Assembly (NCBI GenBank): GCA_934589225.1
Contig: CAKTNS010000075.1
Coordinates: 1-5,706, forward strand
Length of the DNA stretch: 5,706 bases
DNA from: an uncultured Oscillospiraceae bacterium
GTDB taxonomy: Bacteria > Bacillota > Clostridia > Oscillospirales > Oscillospiraceae
Reading direction: 5' to 3'
The position numbers and the translations under genes are program-made. Below the pieces are notes generated by a model that was given only the letters and a program-made list of their open reading frames with translations, ran no database searches and was not told the origin of the DNA. Below are positions 1 through 5,010 of the stretch, one piece after another. Positions within the stretch are counted from its first letter, which is position 1, and each line of letters opens with the position of its first letter.

Positions 1-297
1 ATGACCGGCGGCGGCGTTCAGACCCCCGGCTTCATGGGCCACGGCAAGCAGTTCATCTCCTCCAAGAAGTTCATCGCTGCCGAAGGCGGCCCCGGCCGTA
101 TCGTTTGGATGCCCAAGGAACTGAAGGATCAGGTTCGCGAGCGTCTGGATGCTACCGCTAAGGAAATGTACGGCGTTGACAACTTCACCGACATGATCGC
201 CGATGAAACCGTCTGCACCGAGGACCCCGAGGAGCTGCTGAACTTCCTGTCCGAGCACGGCCACCCCGTTCTCAGCATGGAGCCCTTCGATATGTAA
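1..297 (+). CDS. acsB: Acetyl-CoA synthase / CO dehydrogenase-acetyl-CoA synthase beta subunit, C-terminal fragment (5' partial)
   Basis: This is the last 98 residues of the acetyl-CoA synthase subunit of the Wood-Ljungdahl pathway, which joins CO, a corrinoid-bound methyl group and CoA into acetyl-CoA in the cytoplasm. I recognise the family from the GGGVQTPGFMGHGK stretch near residues 3-16, the SKKFIAAEGG and RIVWMPKELKD blocks (residues 21-43), and the ending IADETV...LSEHGHPVLSMEP. The full family protein is about 700-730 residues, so the window opens inside the gene. The ATG at base 1 is then an internal methionine, not a start. The nickel-iron A-cluster cysteines of this family lie upstream of this fragment, so catalytic integrity cannot be judged here. 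Codons are strongly C-ending, as in a well-expressed gene. The stop is TAA at 295-297, followed 6 bases later by a terminator, so this is the last gene of its transcript. The identity is secure; whether the whole acs cluster is present is unknown. Confidence 0.93.
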   Translation: MTGGGVQTPGFMGHGKQFISSKKFIAAEGGPGRIVWMPKELKDQVRERLDATAKEMYGVDNFTDMIADETVCTEDPEELLNFLSEHGHPVLSMEPFDM

Positions 298-303
298 TTT
301 TTC

Positions 304-337
304 AAAAACACCTCCGTGAAAACGGAGGTGTTTTTTT
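304..337 (+). terminator. Rho-independent terminator of acsB
   Basis: A perfect 13-bp stem (304-316 with 323-335, core CACCTCCG/CGGAGGTG) closes a 6-base TGAAAA loop, and a T7 run ends at 337. It lies just after the acsB stop codon and should end the acs transcript before the repeat island. Confidence 0.95.
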
Positions 338-356
338 ACGCAGCAGGGCGGCGGAA

Positions 357-382
357 AAATTGACAATTGACAATGGACAATT
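357..382 (+). repeat. Left 26-bp terminal inverted repeat of island A (heptamer array ATTGACA)
   Basis: The 26 bases at 357-382 are the exact reverse complement of 901-926, bounding a 570-bp island. The sequence is a period-7 tandem array running to 389: ATTGACA, ATTGACA, ATGGACA, ATTGACA, then ATT. The variant third unit (ATGGACA) recurs in the array at 4897-4927, so the whole array spreads as a unit rather than arising by local slippage. It begins 19 bases after the acsB terminator. Confidence 0.9.
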
Positions 383-435
383 GACAATTATTGGGGCGAC
401 CAACGTTGTTCGTCTGTGTCCGTCCGTTAAAGTCT

Positions 436-463
436 GTAGGGAACGGCCCGTGTGCCGTTCCGG
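436..463 (+). repeat. Hairpin module H, type a (inner left arm of island A)
   Basis: The flank GTAGG leads into an 8-bp stem GGAACGGC/GCCGTTCC (440-447 with 454-461) around a 6-base loop. The 28-base module is the reverse complement of 806-833 with one mismatch, in the loop. A further copy lies at 5490-5511. The bases just downstream (465-480) look like a degenerate M module. Confidence 0.8.
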
Positions 464-511
464 GAACCTTCCGGTTATCACGACGTAAGAATGAAGCAGT
501 ATGCCGCCCGA

Positions 512-587
512 CACGGAACAAGAGCTTCCCTTGGGGGAAGCTGGCTCGCCTAGGCGAGCCTGATGAGGGCTGCGGGGCAGCGTGAAA
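512..587 (+). repeat. Triple-hairpin intergenic repeat, copy A
   Basis: A 76-bp repeat matches 5011-5086 at 72 positions. It holds three consecutive hairpins. The first is AGCTTCCC/GGGAAGCT with loop TTGG (523-542). The second is an 18-bp palindrome GGCTCGCC-TA-GGCGAGCC (543-560). The third is GCTGC-GGG-GCAGC (569-581). TGATGAGG separates the second and third, and GTGAAA follows. Two of the four differences from copy B form a compensatory pair (T571-A579 here, C5070-G5078 there), so the third hairpin is probably maintained as structure. I know similar hairpin repeats from gut Clostridia genomes; their function is not known to me. Confidence 0.85.
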
Positions 588-631
588 CATTGTAGAAACA
601 GTTGGCGAATCCGTCGAAACGTTGTACCTTA

Positions 632-756
632 TGTCATTCAGGCCTTTAGCGTCAGCGGAGTGGAGGAATCCACCACGTTAGAGAATGAACCAACACAAGA
701 TAAAATCAGCAACTCGGGTAGATTCCTCGACTCGCGTTTGCTCCCTCGGGATGACA
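632..756 (-). mobile_element. MITE-like element, copy A (125 bp, no coding capacity)
   Basis: Read on the minus strand it begins TGTCATCCCGAG and ends in CTGAATGACA, imperfect terminal inverted repeats of the TGTCATTCCGA type. It is homologous to 5312-5435 in the opposite orientation; a 31-base core (648-678 here) is identical to 5390-5420. An internal GTGGA/TCCAC hairpin is preserved in both copies. It is too short to encode a transposase, so it would depend on one elsewhere if it is mobile. Repeats starting TGTCATTC-GAGCGA are widespread in bacterial genomes to my knowledge; the MITE label is inference. Confidence 0.65.
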
Positions 757-774
757 TGTCGGGGGGTGGTGCCA

Positions 775-803
775 TTCAACCGCACAGGTTCTATTCGAAA
801 CGC
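775..803 (-). repeat. M module, copy 1
   Basis: These 29 bases are the exact reverse complement of 5117-5145. On the minus strand the core is GAATAGAACCTGTGCGGTT, with a small AACC/GGTT hairpin. Related diverged copies lie near 5268-5302, 5533-5563 and 5602-5632. Confidence 0.8.
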
Positions 804-805
804 GT

Positions 806-833
806 CCGGAACGGCACACAGGCCGTTCCCTAC
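806..833 (-). repeat. Hairpin module H, type a (inner right arm of island A)
   Basis: An 8-bp stem GGAACGGC/GCCGTTCC (808-815 with 822-829) with loop ACACAG. It is inverted relative to 436-463 (27 of 28 bases). On the minus strand it carries the upstream flank ACCAGCGAAACCGTAGG, also seen with small changes at 5225-5243 (plus) and 5509-5529 (minus), and is followed by an M module. Confidence 0.8.
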
Positions 834-900
834 GGTTTCGCTGGTTGGTGTATTTTTTTGAACCAACGGATTTCAAAAGCGGACACGTTCGTCCTCAGAT

Positions 901-926
901 AATTGTCCATTGTCAATTGTCAATTT
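901..926 (-). repeat. Right 26-bp terminal inverted repeat of island A
   Basis: Exact reverse complement of 357-382: on the minus strand, ATTGACA, ATTGACA, ATGGACA, ATT. It ends 25 bases before the -35 box of the hydrolase gene, so the island stops just short of that promoter. No clear target-site duplication flanks the pair. Confidence 0.9.
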
Positions 927-951
927 AATCGTCTCTCTTTTCCGTTCTTTG

Positions 952-980
952 TTGCTTTCCCGGCTGTTGTCTGTTATACT
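952..980 (+). promoter_or_regulatory. Sigma-A promoter of the cysteine hydrolase gene
   Basis: The -35 box is TTGCTT (952-957), the spacer is 17 bases, and the -10 box is TATACT (975-980) with an extended TGT at 972-974. Transcription would start near 987, giving a leader of about 31 bases. A purine-rich AGGCAGG (1001-1007) precedes the ATG at 1018 by 10 bases. The promoter at 3127-3155 shares the same TGnTATACT and 17-bp spacer. Confidence 0.75.
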
Positions 981-1017
981 GATACCAAATCATGCGGAAA
1001 AGGCAGGCGTGAACGTT

Positions 1018-1521
1018 ATGAATTATTTGATCGTTATTGACATGCAGGTGGACTTTATCTCCGGGTCTCTGGGCTCGGACCGGGCTCAGGCCATTGTGCC
1101 CAAGGTGGTGGAGCTGGTGGAGAATTTTGACGGGAAGGTGTTTTTCACCCGGGATACCCATGGGAAGAATTATCTGCGGACCCAGGAGGGGCGGAATTTG
1201 CCGGTGGAGCATTGCATCCAGGGGACTCCAGGGTGGCAAATCTGCCCGGAGCTGCGGGAGAAAGCCCAAAACATTGTGGACAAGCTGAGCTTTGGCAGCA
1301 TTTCTCTGCCAAGGCTTCTGGCCCAGGAGGGGACGCCGGAGTCTATTACCCTGTGCGGGCTGTGTACGGACATCTGCGTCATCTCCAACGCCATGATCCT
1401 GAAAAGTGCTTTCCCGGAGACTCCCATTCGGGTGGTTTCCGGCTGCTGCGCCGGTGTGACGGAAAAGAGCCACGAAACGGCTCTGGCCGCCATGGAGGCG
1501 GTGCAGATCAAAGTGATCTAA
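1018..1521 (+). CDS. Isochorismatase-family cysteine hydrolase (nicotinamidase-like)
   Basis: This is a 167-residue cytoplasmic hydrolase of the isochorismatase/nicotinamidase superfamily. The catalytic triad is visible: Asp8 in IDMQVDF, Lys89 in VDKLSFGS and the nucleophile Cys120 in CGLCTDICV. Asp46 and His48 (RDTHG) and His65 (PVEHCIQGT) fit the metal-binding positions of nicotinamidases, which release nicotinic acid and ammonia from nicotinamide for NAD salvage. The usual DWHP motif is DTHG here, so the substrate is uncertain and could be another amide. I chose the ATG at 1018 because it places the family's beta strand (MNYLIVIDMQ) at the N-terminus and sits behind a promoter and a purine-rich site. 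An in-frame GTG at 1009 is possible. The frame stays open back to 910, but that start lies in a repeat and upstream of the promoter. The gene is monocistronic, between its own promoter and a shared terminator, and convergent with htrA. Confidence 0.88.
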   Translation: MNYLIVIDMQVDFISGSLGSDRAQAIVPKVVELVENFDGKVFFTRDTHGKNYLRTQEGRNLPVEHCIQGTPGWQICPELREKAQNIVDKLSFGSISLPRLLAQEGTPESITLCGLCTDICVISNAMILKSAFPETPIRVVSGCCAGVTEKSHETALAAMEAVQIKVI

Positions 1522-1551
1522 CCGAAAACAACTGGATACTCTGAAAAAATA

Positions 1552-1602
1552 TAGCACCGGGGCGGATCGGGTTTTGTACCGATTCGCCCCGGTGTTAATT
1601 TT
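1552..1602. terminator. Bidirectional terminator between the hydrolase gene and htrA
   Basis: A long stem pairs 1552-1570 with 1579-1597, including two G-T wobbles, around the 8-base loop GTTTTGTA; the core is CACCGGGGCG/CGCCCCGGTG. Plus-strand transcripts meet ATTTT and then T6 at 1607-1612. Minus-strand transcripts meet a T6 run complementary to 1544-1549. One structure therefore ends both convergent genes. Confidence 0.88.
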
Positions 1603-1626
1603 GCGGTTTTTTGGTGGTTCCCTTGT

Positions 1627-2964
1627 TTAATACCCACCGAAGCCCCAGCCGAAGGGGAAGGTGCCGTAGCCCTGGGAGCTCCTGGAGCTCTGCTGCTGAA
1701 CGGTCTGGCTTTCCTCATTGGCGGACTGGACCTGGCGGCCCACGGTGACGGTGACGGTCAGGGTCTCACCCTGGCGGTAGACGGTGAGGGTCAGCTCGTC
1801 GCCGGGGTTGGCGGCCCGGACCAGTTTCACAAGGTCGTTGCTGGTGGTGATGTCTGTGTCATTGGCCTTCGTGATAATGTCGTTGACCTGGAGACCGGCA
1901 GCCTCCGCGGGGCTGTCCTTGGTGATGGTCTGGACGGCGGCACCGCTGGGCAGGCCGTACTTCTGGGTCTCGGAGCTGACGGTCAGAACACTGACACCGA
2001 TATAGGGCTTTTCGATATAGCCGTTCTCGATGATGCTCTTGACGATGTTGTACACATGGTTCATGGGGATGGCGAAGCCGATGTTATCCACAGAGGCTGT
2101 GGAAGAAGAGGAGGAGCTGGAATACTTGGCATTGGTGATGCCGATGACCTCCCCGTGCATGTTGAACAGGGCGCCGCCGGAGTTGCCGGAGTTGATGGCG
2201 CAGTCGGTCTGGATCAGGTCCATGGTAGAGCCCTGGGAAATGGTGACTTCCCGGTCCAGGGCGCTGATGATGCCGGAGGTTTCGGAGAAGGTCAGCTCAC
2301 CCAAGGGGTTGCCGATGGCGACAACCTCGTCGCCCACATTCAGCTTGTCGGAGTCCCCGATGACCACAGGGGTCAGGCCTTCGGCCTCGATTTTCAGCAC
2401 GGCCACGTCGTTGCTCTCGTCAAAGCCCACCACCTTGGCATCGTAATTGGTGCCGTCATAGGTGGAGACGGTGATGGAGGTGGCACCGGAGACCACGTGG
2501 TAGTTGGTCAGGATGTAGCCGTCATCGGAGAAGATGAAGCCGGAGCCCGCGGCAGCGCCGGTGGTCTGCTGGCCCCAGAAGTTGGTGGTCACAAGGCTTG
2601 TGACAATGCCCACGGTGGAATTTACATTGGCGGCGTAGACCTCCGCGGCGGTCAGGGTCTTGGAGGAATCGATTTCTTGAATTTTCAGGGCCGAGGTCTC
2701 CCGGACGCCTTTCATCACCGTGGAAACGCCGTCAGAATACACGGTCTCGCCCTTGCTGCCCTGGGCAAGCTTGGTGCCCAAGAAGGCACCGCCCACGCCG
2801 CAGCCGCCGCCTACCAGGGCGCAGCACAGCACCAGGGCCACGGCTCCCTTGCCGCCCTTTTTCTTCTTGGGGGCCTTGGGAGGAATGGGGGGCATACCGG
2901 TGTTTTCCGGAGCCTCCGGGGCATGGTGTTCTTCATAAATGGAATCGTCATAGTATTCGCTCAT
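1627..2964 (-). CDS. htrA: Membrane-anchored HtrA/DegP-like serine protease with PDZ domain
   Basis: This 445-residue S1C-type protease would degrade or chaperone misfolded proteins on the outer face of the membrane. A proline- and lysine-rich cytoplasmic N-terminus (1-39) precedes one membrane segment (about 40-63). The trypsin-like domain spans about 105-305 with the full triad: His156 (TNYHVV), Asp186 (SNDVAVLK) and Ser262 (GNSGGAL). One PDZ domain lies at about 320-408 (PYIGV...GLQVNDII). A run of seven serines (282-288) sits in a surface loop. The tail is Gln/Ser-rich and ends in the glycine/aromatic stretch GYGTFPFGWGFGGY. I chose the ATG at 2964 because AAAAGGAGC lies 11 bases upstream of it; an in-frame ATG at 3018 would add 18 residues without such a site. 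The gene is divergent from the phosphate transporter gene and convergent with the hydrolase. In Gram-positive bacteria htrA is often induced by envelope stress; no two-component genes are present here. Confidence 0.94.
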   Translation of the reverse strand: MSEYYDDSIYEEHHAPEAPENTGMPPIPPKAPKKKKGGKGAVALVLCCALVGGGCGVGGAFLGTKLAQGSKGETVYSDGVSTVMKGVRETSALKIQEIDSSKTLTAAEVYAANVNSTVGIVTSLVTTNFWGQQTTGAAAGSGFIFSDDGYILTNYHVVSGATSITVSTYDGTNYDAKVVGFDESNDVAVLKIEAEGLTPVVIGDSDKLNVGDEVVAIGNPLGELTFSETSGIISALDREVTISQGSTMDLIQTDCAINSGNSGGALFNMHGEVIGITNAKYSSSSSSSTASVDNIGFAIPMNHVYNIVKSIIENGYIEKPYIGVSVLTVSSETQKYGLPSGAAVQTITKDSPAEAAGLQVNDIITKANDTDITTSNDLVKLVRAANPGDELTLTVYRQGETLTVTVTVGRQVQSANEESQTVQQQSSRSSQGYGTFPFGWGFGGY

Positions 2965-2974
2965 AGTCTTTACA

Positions 2975-2983
2975 GCTCCTTTT
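2975..2983 (-). promoter_or_regulatory. Ribosome binding site that fixes the htrA start
   Basis: On the minus strand this reads AAAAGGAGC, close to the full Shine-Dalgarno sequence, 10-11 bases before the ATG at 2964. It favours this methionine over the upstream in-frame ATG at 3018. Confidence 0.75.
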
Positions 2984-3008
2984 GCTGGTATCTTTTGTTT
3001 ACGTCCAT

Positions 3009-3017
3009 ACTGTACCA
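3009..3017 (-). promoter_or_regulatory. Tentative extended -10 element for htrA
   Basis: On the minus strand this reads TGGTACAGT, an extended TGn plus a -10 box matching the TATAAT consensus at four of six positions. No good -35 box is found at normal spacing. It would give a leader of about 40 bases containing the ribosome site at 2975-2983. The same intergenic region holds a 10-base direct repeat GAATTCTGAA (3020-3029 and 3061-3070). The call is weak. Confidence 0.35.
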
Positions 3018-3126
3018 CGGAATTCTGAAAAGAAACTTAAAATAGCTTTGAACGATTTGTGAATTCTGAACCGCCGGAAAAAGAACGGGCAATTTCCCCA
3101 AAAAACGCCGGAATGTGAAAAAATTG

Positions 3127-3155
3127 TTGCAATGCCGTCTAAGCGCTGGTATACT
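3127..3155 (+). promoter_or_regulatory. Sigma-A promoter of the Na/Pi cotransporter gene
   Basis: The -35 box is TTGCAA (3127-3132), the spacer is 17 bases and the -10 box is TATACT (3150-3155), with TGG just upstream as an extended -10. Transcription would start near 3162 and give a leader of about 48 bases. That is too short for a large riboswitch; it can form only a weak TGTGTA/TACACA hairpin (3165-3186). No PHO-box-like operator is evident. Confidence 0.75.
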
Positions 3156-3196
3156 TGTAAAGAATGTGTATGACGGTTTTTACACAGATTCCATAT

Positions 3197-3212
3197 AGGG
3201 GGTACTTTCGTG
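3197..3212 (+). promoter_or_regulatory. Ribosome binding site and GTG start of the Na/Pi cotransporter gene
   Basis: AGGGGG (3197-3202) sits 7 bases before a GTG codon at 3210-3212. The first downstream in-frame ATG would remove the conserved GGLGAFLFGM segment, so GTG is the supported start. Confidence 0.8.
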
Positions 3213-4832
3213 AGTATATCCAATATCATCTCGCTGCTAGGCGGTCTGGGCGCATTCCTCTTCGGCATGAAGTATATGGGTGACGGCCTGGAGATGGCCG
3301 CCGGGTCCCGGATGAAGGACCTGCTGGAAAAGCTGACCCGGAACCGTTTTATGGGCTTTTTGCTGGGCGTACTGGTGACGGTGGTCATCCAGTCCTCCTC
3401 CGCCACCACCGTCATGGTCATGGGCTTTATCAACGCCGGGATCATGGACCTGGCCCAGGCCACCGGCGTGATCTTCGGTGCCAACATCGGTACCACCATC
3501 ACCAGCGTTCTGATCGCCCTGGATGTCTCCGGCATCGCCCCCTTCTGTATTTTCATCGGGGCTTTCCTGATGCTCTATTCCAAAAAGAAGCAGACCAAGC
3601 ACATCGGCCAGATCATCCTGGGCTTCGGTCTGCTGTTCCAGGGGCTGCACACCATGTCCGGGGCCATGAAGCCCCTCAAAGACGTGGTTTGGTTCCAGTC
3701 CTTTATTATGAACGCCCGGAATCCGCTGCTGGGCATTCTGGTGGGTGCGGCCCTGTGCGCCGTGATCCAGAGCTCCTCGGCAGCCGTCGGTATTTTGCAG
3801 GCCCTGGCCATGCAGGGGCTGATGCCGCTGTATTTTGCCTCCTTCCTGATTTGCGGCATCAACATCGGCTCCGCCATGCCCACCATTCTGGCCTCTATGA
3901 ACGCCCGGAACAACGCCAAGCGGGCGGCCATGATCTATCTGATCAACAACCTGGTGGGCGCGGTCATTATGACCGTGGTAACCCTGGCCCTGCCCTATAC
4001 CCAGTGGGTGGAGGCCCTGGTGCCGGACCCCATGTTCCAGGTGTCCCTGGTCCACATCATCTTTAAGGTGGTCTCCGCCGCGGTGCTGCTGCCCCTGACC
4101 AATCAGGTGGTGCGGCTGACCTACTTCCTGGTGCCCAAGCAGAAGCATGAGGATGCCTGCCGCCTGGAGTTCATCGACGTGAACCTGGTGGGCTCTCCCA
4201 GCGTGACCCTGCTGCAGATCCGCAACGAGGTGGAGCGCATGAGCGGCCTGGTCCGGGAGAACCTGAGCCTTTCCATGGAGGCCTTGCTTGCGGGGAAGGT
4301 GGCCGATGCCAAGCAAATTGAAGAAAACGAATCGGTCATCGACTATCTGACCGATGCCATCAGCGACTATCTGGTAAAGCTCAACGTGCGGGAAATGTCC
4401 GACCGGGATGCCCAGTATGTGAACCACGTCTTCCAGGCCCTGTCAGACCTGGAGCGCATCGGTGACTATGCCGAGCACCTGCAGCAGCTGACGGAGCAGC
4501 AGGATGAAAAGGGTGTTTCCTACACCCAGCCTGCCATGACGGAGCTGAAAACCATTACGGACAACGCCATGGACCTCTTCGACCGGGCGGTGGCCTCCTT
4601 CTATCAGCAGAACATCCACTTGGACGAGCTCAAGCGCATGGCCAAGACCCAGCGGCTGATCCGCAAGCTCACCAGCCAGTCCCAGCTGAACCACATGGAG
4701 CGGCTGCGCACGGGAGAATGCAGCGTCGAAGCCGGCATCCTCTTCGGCGAGATCCTCAACTCCCTGAACCGTATCGGCGGCCACGCCATCAACATCGCCG
4801 AGGCCGCGACCATGCCCCAGAATCTGGAATAA
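3210..4832 (+). CDS. Na/Pi cotransporter family protein with C-terminal PhoU-like domain
   Basis: This 540-residue integral membrane protein belongs to the Na/Pi-cotransporter II family (SLC34/NptA/YjbB type), which moves phosphate across the cytoplasmic membrane with sodium. The membrane part (about residues 1-308) shows the family's inverted duplication: QSSSATT at 61 with GANIGTT at 90, and QSSSAAV at 187 with GINIGSA at 216. Several hydrophobic segments lie around and between them. The cytoplasmic part (about 330-535) is PhoU-like, helical, with the two half-repeats marked by LERIGDYAEH (414-423) and LNRIGGHAINIAE (519-531). PhoU domains in other systems restrain phosphate uptake, so self-regulation is plausible but inferred. 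Bacterial relatives include importers and one reported exporter (E. coli YjbB), so the direction is undecided. It starts at GTG, has its own promoter, is divergent from htrA and is closed by its own terminator. No pst or pho genes lie alongside. The frame is intact and the length typical. Confidence 0.94.
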   Translation: MSISNIISLLGGLGAFLFGMKYMGDGLEMAAGSRMKDLLEKLTRNRFMGFLLGVLVTVVIQSSSATTVMVMGFINAGIMDLAQATGVIFGANIGTTITSVLIALDVSGIAPFCIFIGAFLMLYSKKKQTKHIGQIILGFGLLFQGLHTMSGAMKPLKDVVWFQSFIMNARNPLLGILVGAALCAVIQSSSAAVGILQALAMQGLMPLYFASFLICGINIGSAMPTILASMNARNNAKRAAMIYLINNLVGAVIMTVVTLALPYTQWVEALVPDPMFQVSLVHIIFKVVSAAVLLPLTNQVVRLTYFLVPKQKHEDACRLEFIDVNLVGSPSVTLLQIRNEVERMSGLVRENLSLSMEALLAGKVADAKQIEENESVIDYLTDAISDYLVKLNVREMSDRDAQYVNHVFQALSDLERIGDYAEHLQQLTEQQDEKGVSYTQPAMTELKTITDNAMDLFDRAVASFYQQNIHLDELKRMAKTQRLIRKLTSQSQLNHMERLRTGECSVEAGILFGEILNSLNRIGGHAINIAEAATMPQNLE

Positions 4833-4838
4833 GAGTGG

Positions 4839-4865
4839 AAAGCTTCCCGAAAGGGAAGCTTTTTT
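4839..4865 (+). terminator. Rho-independent terminator of the Na/Pi cotransporter gene
   Basis: A perfect 10-bp stem AAAGCTTCCC/GGGAAGCTTT (4839-4848 with 4853-4862) is capped by a GAAA tetraloop and runs into a T tract ending at 4865. The inner 8 bp of the stem are identical to the first hairpin of the triple-hairpin repeats at 523-542 and 5022-5041. Confidence 0.93.
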
Positions 4866-4896
4866 GCGTAGAGGGGAAGTGCGGGGAGGGGAGAAA

Positions 4897-4927
4897 ATTG
4901 ACAATTGACAATGGACAATTGACAATT
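4897..4927 (+). repeat. Heptamer tandem array (ATTGACA type)
   Basis: Period-7 array ATTGACA, ATTGACA, ATGGACA, ATTGACA, ATT, identical base for base to 359-389. It begins 31 bases after the transporter terminator, paralleling the position of the first array after the acsB terminator. Confidence 0.92.
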
Positions 4928-4935
4928 TTCCTGAA

Positions 4936-4966
4936 GTTGACAGTTGACAGTTGACAGTTGACAGTT
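4936..4966 (+). repeat. Heptamer tandem array (GTTGACA type)
   Basis: Four perfect copies of GTTGACA followed by GTT, 8 bases after the ATTGACA array. It has the same period and length (31 bases) as its neighbour but A is replaced by G at the first position and the variant third unit is absent. Each unit contains TTGACA, the -35 consensus, but no -10 box follows at promoter spacing. Confidence 0.92.
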
Positions 4967-4979
4967 CTGCAGCGTCGAT

Positions 4980-5001
4980 GGCCGGTTCCGTTTGACCGGC
5001 C
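4980..5001. repeat. Isolated hairpin GGCCGGT/ACCGGCC
   Basis: A 7-bp stem (4980-4986 with 4995-5001) with loop TCCGTTTG, between the heptamer arrays and the triple-hairpin repeat. It has no T tract, so it is not a terminator on its own. It occupies the position held by the H module in island A. Confidence 0.55.
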
Positions 5002-5010
5002 GCCCAAAAG

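Larger units (their letters stand above)
298..1017. other. Gene-free stretch occupied by repeat island A
   Basis: Apart from the acsB terminator and the promoter of the next gene, these 720 bases are a mosaic of repeats from 357 to 926. The order is: heptamer tandem array, hairpin module (plus orientation), triple-hairpin repeat, MITE-like element (minus), M module (minus), hairpin module (minus), inverted heptamer array. Short open frames exist here, for example at 391-585 and 582-902. They run straight across the repeats, lack convincing ribosome sites and give no recognisable protein, so I call no gene. Confidence 0.8.

Noticed and set aside
359..389. CRISPR-like array from short regular repeats
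   Set aside because: Units are 7 bases, directly adjacent and without spacers, and no cas genes are present.
359..410. Promoters at the TTGACA hexamers
   Set aside because: No TATAAT-like box lies 16-18 bases downstream of the hexamers in the arrays at 359-389 or 4897-4966.
559..588. Hammerhead-ribozyme-like core: CTGATGA, a covarying stem, then GAAA, in both triple-hairpin copies, with a closed hairpin before CTGATGA
   Set aside because: A hammerhead needs a third helix and an NUH cleavage site before stem I. The bases before GCTCGCC read GCTG, with G where cleavage needs A, C or T. The sequence after GAAA does not pair with the region upstream, which folds on itself. Stem II would also start with G-T followed by a G-G mismatch.
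391..902. Open frames at 391-585 and 582-902 as small genes
   Set aside because: Both run across the H, triple-hairpin, MITE-like and M repeats, lack convincing ribosome sites, and their products resemble no family.
910..1017. Longer hydrolase starting at 910
   Set aside because: That ATG lies inside the inverted heptamer repeat and upstream of the promoter at 952-980; the extra 36 residues precede the family's normal N-terminus.
2056..3045. 329-codon plus-strand open frame opposite htrA
   Set aside because: It is antisense to a clear HtrA gene; the translation is low-complexity Gly/Ala/Val/His-rich, as expected from the opposite strand of GC-rich coding DNA.
3165..3186. Leader hairpin TGTGTA/TACACA as a riboswitch or attenuator
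   Set aside because: A single 6-bp stem with a 10-base loop in a 48-base leader has no recognisable aptamer and no T tract.
3237..4427. 396-codon minus-strand open frame opposite the transporter gene
   Set aside because: It is antisense to an intact Na/Pi cotransporter gene, and its His/Gln/Gly-rich translation has no domain character.
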